Below, in pieces: positions 18,705 through 25,989 of a DNA stretch of 64,000 nucleotides (position 1 is its first letter; every line of letters begins with the position of its first letter). A program made the translations under genes and the position numbers. The notes under the pieces are model-generated. The model had not been told where the DNA came from. It was given only the letters and a program-made list of their open reading frames with translations, and did not search any database. Source of the DNA: Rhodanobacter sp. ANJX3 (lineage in GTDB: Bacteria; Pseudomonadota; Gammaproteobacteria; Xanthomonadales; Rhodanobacteraceae). The stretch spans positions 124,001 to 188,000 of the forward strand of contig NZ_JACHCM010000004.1 of NCBI RefSeq assembly GCF_014200755.1. The letters run 5' to 3'.

Positions 18705-19307
18705 ATGAGCGATAACGACAAATCCGCGCCGGTGACCCGCGAACAGGCGGAAGACGCTGTGCGTACGCTGCTGCGCTGGGCCGGTGAAGACCCGACCCGC
18801 GAAGGCCTGCTTGACACACCCAAGCGCGTGGTCAAGGCCTATGGCGACTGGTTTTCCGGCTATACCTCCGACCCGGGCGAATATCTGAGCCGCACCTTCA
18901 AGGAAGTGGCCGGTTACGACGAGATGGTCGTGCTGCGCGATATCGAGTTTGAAAGCCACTGCGAGCATCACATGGCGCCGATCATCGGCCGTGCGCACGT
19001 GGGCTATCTGCCGACCAATCGCGTGGTCGGCATAAGCAAGCTGGCGCGCGTGGTCGACGGGTTTGCGCGGCGCTTCCAGGTGCAGGAAAAGCTCACCGCG
19101 GAAATCGCCAACTGCATCCAGGAAAATCTGCACCCGGCCGGTGTGGCGGTTGTCATCGACGCCAGCCACGAGTGCATGAGCACGCGCGGCGTGCACAAGC
19201 GCGGCGTCTCGATGATCACCAGCCAGATGCTGGGCTCGTTCCGCGAGGACGCGCGCACGCGCATGGAATTTTTGCAGTTTATCGGCATCGACCGCGGCGT
19301 GCGCTGA
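18705..19307 (+). CDS. folE: GTP cyclohydrolase I, FolE type
   Basis: The product is 200 aa. It converts GTP to dihydroneopterin triphosphate, the first step of tetrahydrofolate synthesis. The zinc ligands Cys86, His89 and Cys157 are present ([10 protein letters not shown] and SHECMSTRG), so this is the zinc-dependent FolE and not FolE2. [14 protein letters not shown] and [17 protein letters not shown] are family motifs. AAGGA precedes the ATG. The stop codon is followed directly by a GTG that could start the EF-hand gene. Confidence 0.96.
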   Translation: MSDNDKSAPVTREQAEDAVRTLLRWAGEDPTREGLLDTPKRVVKAYGDWFSGYTSDPGEYLSRTFKEVAGYDEMVVLRDIEFESHCEHHMAPIIGRAHVGYLPTNRVVGISKLARVVDGFARRFQVQEKLTAEIANCIQENLHPAGVAVVIDASHECMSTRGVHKRGVSMITSQMLGSFREDARTRMEFLQFIGIDRGVR

Positions 19308-19322
19308 GTGTCCGCCGCCGCG

Positions 19323-19685
19323 ATGTCTGGACGTCCATTCTCATCGCGGCTGGCGCAGTTCTTTTTCGCAACGCTGCTTTCGGCGAGCGCGATAACCGCG
19401 GCGCAAGACTATCCGCAGACGCCGCGCGACTACCTGCGGCTGATGGATGCCAACGGTGACGGCAAGATCAGCGAAGCCGAATACGTCGAGTACATGAGCC
19501 GCAGTTTTCTGCGCATGGACGCGAACGGCGACGGCATTCTGGAGTCCAGCGAGCTGCCGGGCGGGCACGGCAGACCCATTTCGCTGCGCGAGTTCCAGGA
19601 CAATCTGCGCAGGCAGTTTCACCGGCTCGACCGCAACCACGACGGCTACCTCAGCGCGAAAGAGCTGGCGCAGCCGCCGGGTTGA
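19323..19685 (+). CDS. Exported EF-hand calcium-binding protein
   Basis: The product is 120 aa. An N-terminal signal peptide (about residues 1-27, ending around SAITAAQ) is followed by three EF-hand loops: DANGDGKISEAEY, DANGDGILESSEL and DRNHDGYLSAKEL. All three keep the Asp/Asn positions and the final Glu, so they should bind Ca2+ in the periplasm. I chose the ATG at 19323 because it gives a compact signal peptide; a GTG at 19308 directly abuts the folE stop and is the alternative. Role unknown; its link to folE may be only transcriptional. Confidence 0.85.
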   Translation: MSGRPFSSRLAQFFFATLLSASAITAAQDYPQTPRDYLRLMDANGDGKISEAEYVEYMSRSFLRMDANGDGILESSELPGGHGRPISLREFQDNLRRQFHRLDRNHDGYLSAKELAQPPG

Positions 19686-19713
19686 TTGATAGGCGTCGCG
19701 CCTACTGCGCGCC

Positions 19714-20922
19714 TCAAGTGGAAATCGCCAGACGCTCCGATCGATACAGCTGCATGGTCACCAGCACGGCAAGCAGCGCCGCCAGCAGGCTTCCTGCGAG
19801 ACATGACACGACCTGCATCGGCTCCATGCCGTCGCCGCGCAGCAGCTGCATGATGCCCAGGTTCTGACCGAGCAACGGCACGGCATACATCCACGGCTCG
19901 GCCTTGATCGGCAAAATGGCCAGCACCAGGCTCGGGATCGCGGGAACCAGCATCAGCAGTGACAGGTAGGTCTGTGCCTCGCGATAGCTCTTGGCGAACG
20001 CCGCCACCAGCGACTGCAGCGCGGCCAGCAGCAGCAGGATCGGCAGCATCAGCAGCAGTACATAGGCTGCGAAGTGCACGCCGAGATCCAGCTCCATGCC
20101 GATCTTTTCCGCCGGTATGAATTGACCCACCACCGCAAACGCCACCAGCGTGATCAGCAGGCTGGCGGTCGAAAACACGCAGATCGCCGCCAGCTTGCCC
20201 AGGAAGATTTTCCAACGTGCCACCGGGTTGGCGAACAGCGGCTCCAGCGACTGCCGTTCGCGCTCACCGGCAGTGAGGTCGATCGCCAGGTACATGCCGC
20301 CCATGAAAATCGTGATGATGAAAAAGTACGGCAGCATCGCGAACATCAGCACCGCCCGCGACTGCGGCGTGGCCTGATCGCGCCTGGCGACCACCAGCGG
20401 CCACGCCGTGCTGGGGGAAAGCCCGCGCGCGACCAGCCGCATCGCACCCTGCTGGCGCGCATAACTTTCCACCAGCTGGCTGACACGCTCTACCGAAGTG
20501 TTGGCATCGCGCTGCGACGAATCGAAAATCATCTCGACCTGCACAGGCTGGCCTTCGCGCCAGGCCTTGCCGTAGTTCGGCGCAATGCGCAGCACGACGT
20601 CGGCGTCCTGCTTGCGCACGGCTTTTTCCGGATCGGCCGGCGCGGCGTCCGGCACCACGCCGCCCGCCTTAAGCGCAGCGATGAGATTGGGCGCGTATTG
20701 CGCGCCGATCACCGGCACCGGCAAAGGCCTATCTGCCTTGTCCAGCTCGCGTCCGAGCGAGACGTTGAGCAGCATCACGAACAGGATCGGCCCCAGCAGT
20801 GGACCGGTGAGAAACGCGCTGATCATGGTGCGCCGATCGCGCAAATTTTCTCTAACCTCTTTAAGAAAGACGGTGAGAAAAGCGCGGCTGCGGCGAACGG
20901 CAATTTTTGGTGGCGTATTCAT
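19714..20922 (-). CDS. ABC-2 type exporter permease, NatB-like
   Basis: The product is 402 aa. An N-terminal cytoplasmic RRSRAFLTVFLKEVRENLRDRRT segment is followed by one membrane helix, a large extracytoplasmic domain (about 60-180) and five more helices at the C-terminal half. DLTAGERERQSLEPL before the second helix is the coupling motif of the NatB/YhaP permease family. Bacillus NatB exports Na+ with NatA. The start overlaps the NatA-like stop by 4 bp. It is the last gene of the minus-strand series and converges on the EF-hand gene. Confidence 0.9.
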   Translation of the reverse strand: MNTPPKIAVRRSRAFLTVFLKEVRENLRDRRTMISAFLTGPLLGPILFVMLLNVSLGRELDKADRPLPVPVIGAQYAPNLIAALKAGGVVPDAAPADPEKAVRKQDADVVLRIAPNYGKAWREGQPVQVEMIFDSSQRDANTSVERVSQLVESYARQQGAMRLVARGLSPSTAWPLVVARRDQATPQSRAVLMFAMLPYFFIITIFMGGMYLAIDLTAGERERQSLEPLFANPVARWKIFLGKLAAICVFSTASLLITLVAFAVVGQFIPAEKIGMELDLGVHFAAYVLLLMLPILLLLAALQSLVAAFAKSYREAQTYLSLLMLVPAIPSLVLAILPIKAEPWMYAVPLLGQNLGIMQLLRGDGMEPMQVVSCLAGSLLAALLAVLVTMQLYRSERLAIST

Positions 20923-21653
20923 GCGGCCAAACCTTCTTCGCTGCCGATGATCTTGACGAAGGCATCTTCCAGATTCGCTTCACCGGTCTGCTCGCGCAAC
21001 GCATCGGGCGATTCGTCGGCCACCACGCGGCCGTGCGCGATCACCACGATGCGGTCGCACAGCGCGGCGACCTCCTGCATGATGTGGCTGGAGAACAGCA
21101 CGCAGCGTCCCTCCTCTCTCAGACGCTGCATAAACTGGCGCAGCGCGCGCGTGGCCATCACGTCCAGACCGTTGGTCGGTTCGTCGAGTATCACGTTGCG
21201 CGGATCGTGCACCAACGCTCGGGCGATCGCGGTTTTTACGCGTTGGCCCTGCGAAAAGCCTTCCGTGCGGCGATCGCCGATATCGCCCATCTCGAGCGAC
21301 TGGATCAGTGCCTCGCGGCGCGCTTTCAGAATATCTTCCGGCAGGCCGTGCAGCCGTCCGAAATAATCGATGTTCTCGCGCGCGGTGAGTCGCTTGTAGA
21401 GCCCGCGCGCGTCCGGCAACACGCCGAGCTGCCGGCGCACGGCCAGCGCGTCGACGCCGGCATCGATGCCATCGACCAGCACCTGGCCGCGATCCGGCGT
21501 CATCAGCGTATAGAGCATGCGCAGCGTCGTGGTCTTGCCGGCGCCGTTGGGCCCGAGCAGGCCGGTGATTTCGCCGTCGCGCGCCATAAAGCTGACGCCA
21601 TCGACGGCTTTCACGACGCCGAAGGCTTTATGCAGATCCCTGACTTCGATCAC
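20919..21653 (-). CDS. ABC exporter ATPase, NatA-like
   Basis: The product is 244 aa. Walker A is GLLGPNGAGKTTT, the signature motif is FSQGQRVK, and Walker B is NVILDEPTNGLD. It pairs with the NatB-like permease through a 4-bp overlap. NatA-type ATPases drive export of Na+ or, in other homologues, drugs or peptides; the substrate cannot be settled from sequence. Its own start overlaps the stop of a 57-residue membrane protein, so three genes appear translationally chained. Confidence 0.93.
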   Translation of the reverse strand: MIEVRDLHKAFGVVKAVDGVSFMARDGEITGLLGPNGAGKTTTLRMLYTLMTPDRGQVLVDGIDAGVDALAVRRQLGVLPDARGLYKRLTARENIDYFGRLHGLPEDILKARREALIQSLEMGDIGDRRTEGFSQGQRVKTAIARALVHDPRNVILDEPTNGLDVMATRALRQFMQRLREEGRCVLFSSHIMQEVAALCDRIVVIAHGRVVADESPDALREQTGEANLEDAFVKIIGSEEGLAA

Positions 21654-21823
21654 GAGAGTTTGCTCCGATTACGGCAGGCACGCGGTCCGACCGTGCGCTG
21701 CGACAGCACAGCCAGCAGCGGTAGCAGAATCACGCAGAGGAAATGCGGCGCCTGGAGCACAGCGGCAGCAAGTATCGCTGCGGCCCACAGCGTGGCGTTC
21801 ACCAGCACATAGTGTTCTCTCAT
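21650..21823 (-). CDS. 57-residue membrane protein coupled to the NatAB genes
   Basis: The small ORF begins with MREHYVLVN and has two hydrophobic stretches (about residues 8-25 and 27-42) followed by a basic tail (RACRNRSK). A strong ribosome binding site (TGAGGAG, about 7 nt spacing) precedes the ATG, and the stop overlaps the NatA-like start by 4 bp. It begins 12 bp after the upstream hydrolase gene ends. These features argue for a real gene although no family is recognised. It could be a small subunit or regulator of the exporter. Confidence 0.7.
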   Translation of the reverse strand: MREHYVLVNATLWAAAILAAAVLQAPHFLCVILLPLLAVLSQRTVGPRACRNRSKLS

Positions 21824-21834
21824 GGCGCGGCTCC

Positions 21835-23406
21835 TCAAGGTGTTGAACCGTTGAAATCGATGAATATCGGGGTGGGCTGCAGCAGGTCCAGACAGCTCGC
21901 GTCGAGCGACCTGGGGTCGAGCTTCTCGACGAATTGCTTGATCAGCTTGGGCGCACAGCCGGCCGCCATGACGCTGTGCGCCTGTCCCTTCAGCACCAGC
22001 ACGCGCGCGTTGGGCAGACCCTTGGCGATTTCTTCGGCATAGCGCGGTGGCGTGACCGGATCGTACTGGCCGGCCAGCAGCAGCACGGGTTTGTCGGTCT
22101 TCAGCGGCTGGTGGAAATTCGCCGGTCGCGTGCCCTTGGGCCAGACCGAGCAGACCGCCTTCAGCGAATCGACCATCTTGGTGCCGAGGATGGTTTGCTC
22201 GTCCTGCGGGCGTGGCGTCAGCAGGTCGGCATCCTCGCTGCAGATGACCGAGTACTGCATGCCGCTGCCCATCAGCTCCGACAGATCGCCGGAAAGAATT
22301 TTGGCCTGCCCCAACAGCGGGCCGACGTCGCCATGCGCGGCCGCGTCGATCGACATCGGCAGCAGCGCGGCTGTCGGTGGCGTATAGGCGAACATGCGCA
22401 CCACGCTGGCCAGCGAGCTTTCGTTCAACACGCGCTTGACCGCCCGATACGTTTCCGGATCGCGAAAGCTCACCGGATGCGGGTTGGCGCGCAGCGCATC
22501 GCGCAGCTGATACAGCGTCTGGTCCGGATCGCCGAAGCGTTGCTTGCAGGCCGGTTCGGCAGTGCAACGCGCAAACTGCAGCTTCAACGCTTCGTCCAGC
22601 GTCTGCGCAAAGCTTTCGCCGAGCGCCAGCGTATTGGGCACGCTGCTGTCCAGCACCACGCTGCGCACCGCATCCGGGTAATGCATCAGGTACTGCTGCG
22701 CCATGCGCGTGCCGTAGGACACGCCGATCAGATCGAACGCCGGCGAGCCCAGCGCCTTGCGCACATCCTCCAGATCTTGCGCCGCTACCGTGGTGGTGTA
22801 GTAGCGCGGGTCGGCGCGCGGACTGATCTGCTTGAGGCAGGCCGCAGCGGCGCTGCGAATTTTGCCGACGTCGTCGCTGTCTTCGTCGTCCTTGGCGGTG
22901 ATCTCATCGGAGTCCTTGCAGGTGAGCGCGTTGGAGCCGCCGGTGCCGCGCTGATCGATCAGCAGCACATCGCGATGCGCACGCAGCGGCTGCAGCACCG
23001 AGGCCACCGTGCCGGCTTCGGCGGTTGCCGCCTGCCCCGGACCGCCAGCGAGAAACACCAGCATGTCGCGGCTGGGCACCTGCGCGCTGGTGCGCAGCAC
23101 CGCCAGTTTCAGCTTGATGATCCGGCTGTGCGGATCGTCGCGATTTTCCGGCACGGGAAAATCGGCGCACCATGCCGCGGTGCTGAGCCCGCTATTGGGC
23201 TGCCCGAGCTCGCATGCGGTGAGCGTGACCGAACCGAGCTGCCAAGTGCGCGGTTTCGCCGGCGCTTCGTCTTTCTTTGGCGATGTCGCCGGCACCGGCT
23301 CGTTGGCGAGCGAATCGTCCTTTGCATGGAAGTGATTCCAGGCGAGCACGCCAGCCACCACGACAACGACTCCGATACGAAAAAGCGACCGTCCTTTCAG
23401 TGCCAT
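21835..23406 (-). CDS. Secreted/anchored alpha/beta hydrolase, TAP (tripeptidyl aminopeptidase)-like
   Basis: The product is 523 aa. An N-terminal signal anchor (about 9-25) precedes a linker and a hydrolase fold. The oxyanion strand FLAGGPGQAA and IDQRGTGGS are followed by the nucleophile motif GVSYGTRMAQ, the acid in LLAGQYDPVTPPRYA and the His in LKGQAHSVMAAG. The C-terminal part matches the TAP-like domain of Streptomyces proteases SlpD/E. It probably removes N-terminal residues from peptides in the periplasm. It sits between an XRE regulator (5 bp away) and the NatAB group, suggesting one operon of peptide or toxin handling. Confidence 0.88.
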   Translation of the reverse strand: MALKGRSLFRIGVVVVVAGVLAWNHFHAKDDSLANEPVPATSPKKDEAPAKPRTWQLGSVTLTACELGQPNSGLSTAAWCADFPVPENRDDPHSRIIKLKLAVLRTSAQVPSRDMLVFLAGGPGQAATAEAGTVASVLQPLRAHRDVLLIDQRGTGGSNALTCKDSDEITAKDDEDSDDVGKIRSAAAACLKQISPRADPRYYTTTVAAQDLEDVRKALGSPAFDLIGVSYGTRMAQQYLMHYPDAVRSVVLDSSVPNTLALGESFAQTLDEALKLQFARCTAEPACKQRFGDPDQTLYQLRDALRANPHPVSFRDPETYRAVKRVLNESSLASVVRMFAYTPPTAALLPMSIDAAAHGDVGPLLGQAKILSGDLSELMGSGMQYSVICSEDADLLTPRPQDEQTILGTKMVDSLKAVCSVWPKGTRPANFHQPLKTDKPVLLLAGQYDPVTPPRYAEEIAKGLPNARVLVLKGQAHSVMAAGCAPKLIKQFVEKLDPRSLDASCLDLLQPTPIFIDFNGSTP

Positions 23407-23411
23407 GCCGC

Positions 23412-23609
23412 CTACCCCTCACCCGGAACAAAAATGGATTCAATCGAACGGTCGAACAGTTTGGCGATCTTGAACGCCAGCGGCAGGCTGGGATCGTACT
23501 TGCCGGTTTCGATGGCATTGATCGTCTGCCGCGACACGTCAAGCCGTTCGGCCAGATCGGCCTGCGACCAGCCCTGCTCGCCGCGCAGTTCGCGTAGCGA
23601 ATTATTCAT
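23412..23609 (-). CDS. Small XRE-family regulator (YozG type)
   Basis: The product is 65 aa and is almost only a helix-turn-helix (WSQADLAERLDVSRQTINAIE at about 14-34), ending with SIESIFVPGEG. Such 65-70 residue regulators are commonly encoded beside a multi-spanning membrane protein whose expression they control, as here (3-bp gap). It probably binds the two TGTCAAG-N4-CTTGACA repeats upstream of the operon, an inference from position and from the dyad symmetry expected for a dimer. Confidence 0.92.
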   Translation of the reverse strand: MNNSLRELRGEQGWSQADLAERLDVSRQTINAIETGKYDPSLPLAFKIAKLFDRSIESIFVPGEG

Positions 23610-23612
23610 GCG

Positions 23613-24227
23613 TCACGCGTGGCCATCGCGGTGCCGGGCGCGGCGCTTTCGCCAATGGATGACAGCCCGGGCGAGCGCGACGACGATAAGGGCGGCGGCC
23701 ATCCCGACCACCATTCCAGCGTGAAACGCATCGCGCTTGAGATAGGCAAACAGCGCCACAAAACCGAACATCGCCGCGAACGCCGTCACCCGCCAGTGCA
23801 GCGCGATGGATTCATCCGCGTCGCAAGCCAGATCGTCGCCATAGCGTTGCGCCACCACCCAGCGGGTGAAGCCGTAGCAGATCATCATGACCGGAAAGAC
23901 CCAGATCAGGATGCTGCCATCCAGGGCCAGCACCCGGGCCGAGGCCAGAAACCCACCGACCAGGCTCAACGTGGCAACCACGCCGGTCGCCACGCCCAGG
24001 CCGATCAGATGCGTGCGCTGCTCCAGCTCGTCGCTGTCGCGAATGCGCCGCGCCATCAAAGCGATCACGTAAAGCATCGGCGGCAGCGGTGCGAGCGCCA
24101 GCACCCAGCGCAGCGGCACGCTGCTCGCCGTACGCACCAGCGGCCAGACCAGCACCATCAAGGCGACGTAGACCGTCATCGCGAGCAGCACACGCTGCTG
24201 GTAGCGCTTTTCTTTCAAGCGGGGCAT
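23613..24227 (-). CDS. Membrane protein partner of the XRE regulator
   Basis: The product is 204 aa with about five to six helices and the central cytoplasmic segment RRIRDSDELEQRTHLIGLG. That segment is typical of the small membrane proteins paired with YozG-type regulators. GAGGA seven nt upstream supports the ATG at 24227; a TTG at 24254 would add nine residues. It is the first gene of the minus-strand series membrane protein, XRE, hydrolase, 57-aa protein, NatA, NatB, with all gaps 12 bp or less. The whole series probably forms one transcript under autoregulation. Confidence 0.85.
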   Translation of the reverse strand: MPRLKEKRYQQRVLLAMTVYVALMVLVWPLVRTASSVPLRWVLALAPLPPMLYVIALMARRIRDSDELEQRTHLIGLGVATGVVATLSLVGGFLASARVLALDGSILIWVFPVMMICYGFTRWVVAQRYGDDLACDADESIALHWRVTAFAAMFGFVALFAYLKRDAFHAGMVVGMAAALIVVALARAVIHWRKRRARHRDGHA

Positions 24228-24323
24228 GGCGGCATCCTCGGAGAATCCCAGCAAGTCTTCGATTTGCTCACTGGAGTGATATCTCGCTGGCAGACGCTTT
24301 CCCAGCGTTGGAGGAAAATGTCA

Positions 24324-24341
24324 TGTCAAGCGTACTTGACA
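24324..24341. promoter_or_regulatory. Operator candidate 1 for the XRE regulator (TGTCAAG-N4-CTTGACA)
   Basis: Perfect 7-bp arms are separated by CGTA. The outer part contains TTGACA on both strands, so a bound repressor would cover a -35 element. It lies 97 bp upstream of the membrane protein start and its centre is 44 bp (about four helical turns) from the second copy. Confidence 0.7.
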
Positions 24342-24367
24342 CAAAGAGTGCGCGAGCCGGCCCGGTA

Positions 24368-24385
24368 TGTCAAGCCTGCTTGACA
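24368..24385. promoter_or_regulatory. Operator candidate 2 for the XRE regulator (TGTCAAG-N4-CTTGACA)
   Basis: The same 7-bp arms are separated by CCTG. Spacing of 44 bp to copy 1 puts both sites on one face of the helix, which suits cooperative binding. The TTGACA reading leftward could be the -35 box of the minus-strand operon, though no good -10 was found. Confidence 0.7.
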
Positions 24386-24643
24386 TCAGTCCTTTGCCGC
24401 CATGGGCGATGTTGCATTTGTCCGTTTGTCGGCACAGAGCGCCGCCTGGAGTCACCGAGGCGGTGATATTCGAGCGGGAATGCCCCATCTGGCGGTCCGC
24501 CTTCCAGCAGCGGAATGTGATGCAGCACACGCTTTCCAACTCACGGATTTCGAGGTCCATTGAAATGATGTGAACCGAAGCCGCGTGCAGCCTGCCTTTG
24601 TCATTTTTTGTGCATTCCTTTCGGGAGGGTTGACCAAGACTGC

Positions 24644-24658
24644 TGGCACAGGGATTGC
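24644..24658 (+). promoter_or_regulatory. Sigma-54-type (-24/-12) promoter of the Csu-like operon
   Basis: TGGCAC-N5-TTGC matches the RpoN consensus, with GG and GC exactly ten bases apart. Transcription would begin near 24670, giving a leader of about 45 nt to the ATG at 24715. No activator gene is in the window. Confidence 0.65.
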
Positions 24659-24714
24659 CTCCTGTATCTGGTTCGAGGCGTTCATTCAAATCGTTTGGCT
24701 ACCGGGGGAATCCC

Positions 24715-25242
24715 ATGTTCATGAAGAATACTTTGCGCGGTATCGCGTTCACCGTCTTGGCAAGTGTCATGGCCTCTGTGCATGCCGCCAATCCCGCCAC
24801 GGCCACCTTTCAGGTACTGATCACTATCACCAAGGCCTGCACGGTCACCGCGGGCTCGGCATCCAATATCAACCTGGGCTCGGTCGCAGCTACCGCGGTA
24901 AACACCACCGGCAGCAACACCATCAGCGTCAACTGCTCCAAGACCACGCCGTATTACGTGGGCCTGGCGCCATCGAATGCCAACACGGCCGGCGCCGGCA
25001 CCATGGTGTCTACCACCGCGCCAGCGACCAACACCGACAAAGTGCCCTACCAGCTGACCTCGACCGCCGGCGCCGGCGGCACGATTTGGGGCAATACCGC
25101 GACGTCTACGGCGGTAGGCAACGGCGTGGCAGGCACCGGCACGGGCCTGGCGCAATCGCTGACCGTCTACGCGACCGCCGCCAGTGCCAACTTCACCCCG
25201 GACAGCTACGCCGATACCGTCACCGTCAACGTCAATTATTGA
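24715..25242 (+). CDS. Csu-type (spore coat U domain) pilus subunit
   Basis: The product is 175 aa: a signal peptide (cleavage after VHA) and one SCPU domain. Cys residues in TKACTVTAG and VNCSK form the expected disulfide, and the end SYADTVTVNVNY is the typical C-terminal strand. The N-terminal NPATATFQVLITITKAC would be the donor strand completing the next subunit. It resembles CsuA/B, the major subunit of archaic chaperone-usher pili of Acinetobacter. GGGGGA precedes the ATG; a second in-frame ATG lies six nt later. First gene of a four-gene operon. Confidence 0.88.
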   Translation: MFMKNTLRGIAFTVLASVMASVHAANPATATFQVLITITKACTVTAGSASNINLGSVAATAVNTTGSNTISVNCSKTTPYYVGLAPSNANTAGAGTMVSTTAPATNTDKVPYQLTSTAGAGGTIWGNTATSTAVGNGVAGTGTGLAQSLTVYATAASANFTPDSYADTVTVNVNY

Positions 25243-25248
25243 TCGGCC

Positions 25249-25989
25249 ATGCCGCGCGCTTTGCACTGGCGATGTGCGCTGCTCGCGCTGGCCGCGGCCA
25301 GCAGCGGTGCCACGGCCAGCGGTCTGCAGGTGGCGCCCGTCACGCTGAGTCTGCAGCCGGCGCAAAATGCCGACGGACTCTGGCTGAGCAATACGGGGGA
25401 CAGCGTGATCCACGCCCAGGTGCGGGTTTATCACTGGTCGCAGGATGCCAGCGGCGACCAGCTGACCGCATCGCAGGGGCTGGTGATCAGTCCACCGATG
25501 CTGCAACTGGCGGTCGGCGAGCCGCAGCTGGTACGGGTTATACGCCTCGGTGCCCCGCCCAATGGCCCCGGCGCCGTCGAGGACGCCTTTCGTGTGGCTA
25601 TCGACGAACTGCCGGTCGACATGCACGGCAAAAAAGGCCTGCAGTTCGTCCTCCATTACAGCGTGCCGGTATTCGTGGAGCCGGCCGGTTCGAGTGCGGC
25701 ACCGCCGGCGCTGCACTGGGCCCTGCAGCGTGACGGCGACCATGCAGTCCTGGAGGTTGGCAACACCGGCGGCAGCCATGCGCAGCTGGCCAGCTTGAGT
25801 TTCATCAACAGCGCCGGCCAGCGCAGCGAAATCACGCCGGGCCTGCTCGGTTACGTGCTTCCCGGCGCCACCATGCGCTGGGTCTTGAAACCGCCCGTGG
25901 CCGTGTTCGCGTCCGGTGGCACGCTGGAGGCATCGATCAATGGCGAGAAAGCTACGCAAAAGCTGTCGCTGGCCGATCGTCCTCGCTGA
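25249..25989 (+). CDS. Periplasmic pilus chaperone, CsuC type
   Basis: The product is 246 aa with a signal peptide (about 1-23) and a two-domain immunoglobulin-like chaperone fold. LQVAPVTLSLQPAQNADGLWLSN at the N-terminus and QLVRVIRLGAPP plus EDAFRVAIDELP match archaic (FGL-like/sigma-clade) PapD relatives. It would bind subunits in the periplasm and deliver them to the usher. It starts 6 bp after the subunit gene, and its end overlaps the usher start by 50 bp. Confidence 0.88.
   Translation: MPRALHWRCALLALAAASSGATASGLQVAPVTLSLQPAQNADGLWLSNTGDSVIHAQVRVYHWSQDASGDQLTASQGLVISPPMLQLAVGEPQLVRVIRLGAPPNGPGAVEDAFRVAIDELPVDMHGKKGLQFVLHYSVPVFVEPAGSSAAPPALHWALQRDGDHAVLEVGNTGGSHAQLASLSFINSAGQRSEITPGLLGYVLPGATMRWVLKPPVAVFASGGTLEASINGEKATQKLSLADRPR

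Larger units (their letters stand above)
24228..24714. other. Intergenic region between the XRE/NatAB operon and the Csu-type operon
   Basis: This 487-bp stretch separates divergent operons and has no convincing gene. It holds the two TGTCAAG-N4-CTTGACA repeats (24324-24341 and 24368-24385) and a sigma-54-like promoter (24644-24658), each listed separately. Between 24386 and 24643 I see only an incomplete CRP-like half site (TGTGA at 24516-24520). Confidence 0.7.

Noticed and set aside
19690-19704. Hairpin TAGGCG-TCG-CGCCTA between the EF-hand and NatB-like genes
   Set aside because: Only six pairs and no U-run on either strand; too weak to call a terminator.
24516-24531. A CRP-like site in front of the Csu-type operon
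   Set aside because: The left half TGTGA is good, but the right half ACACG matches poorly.
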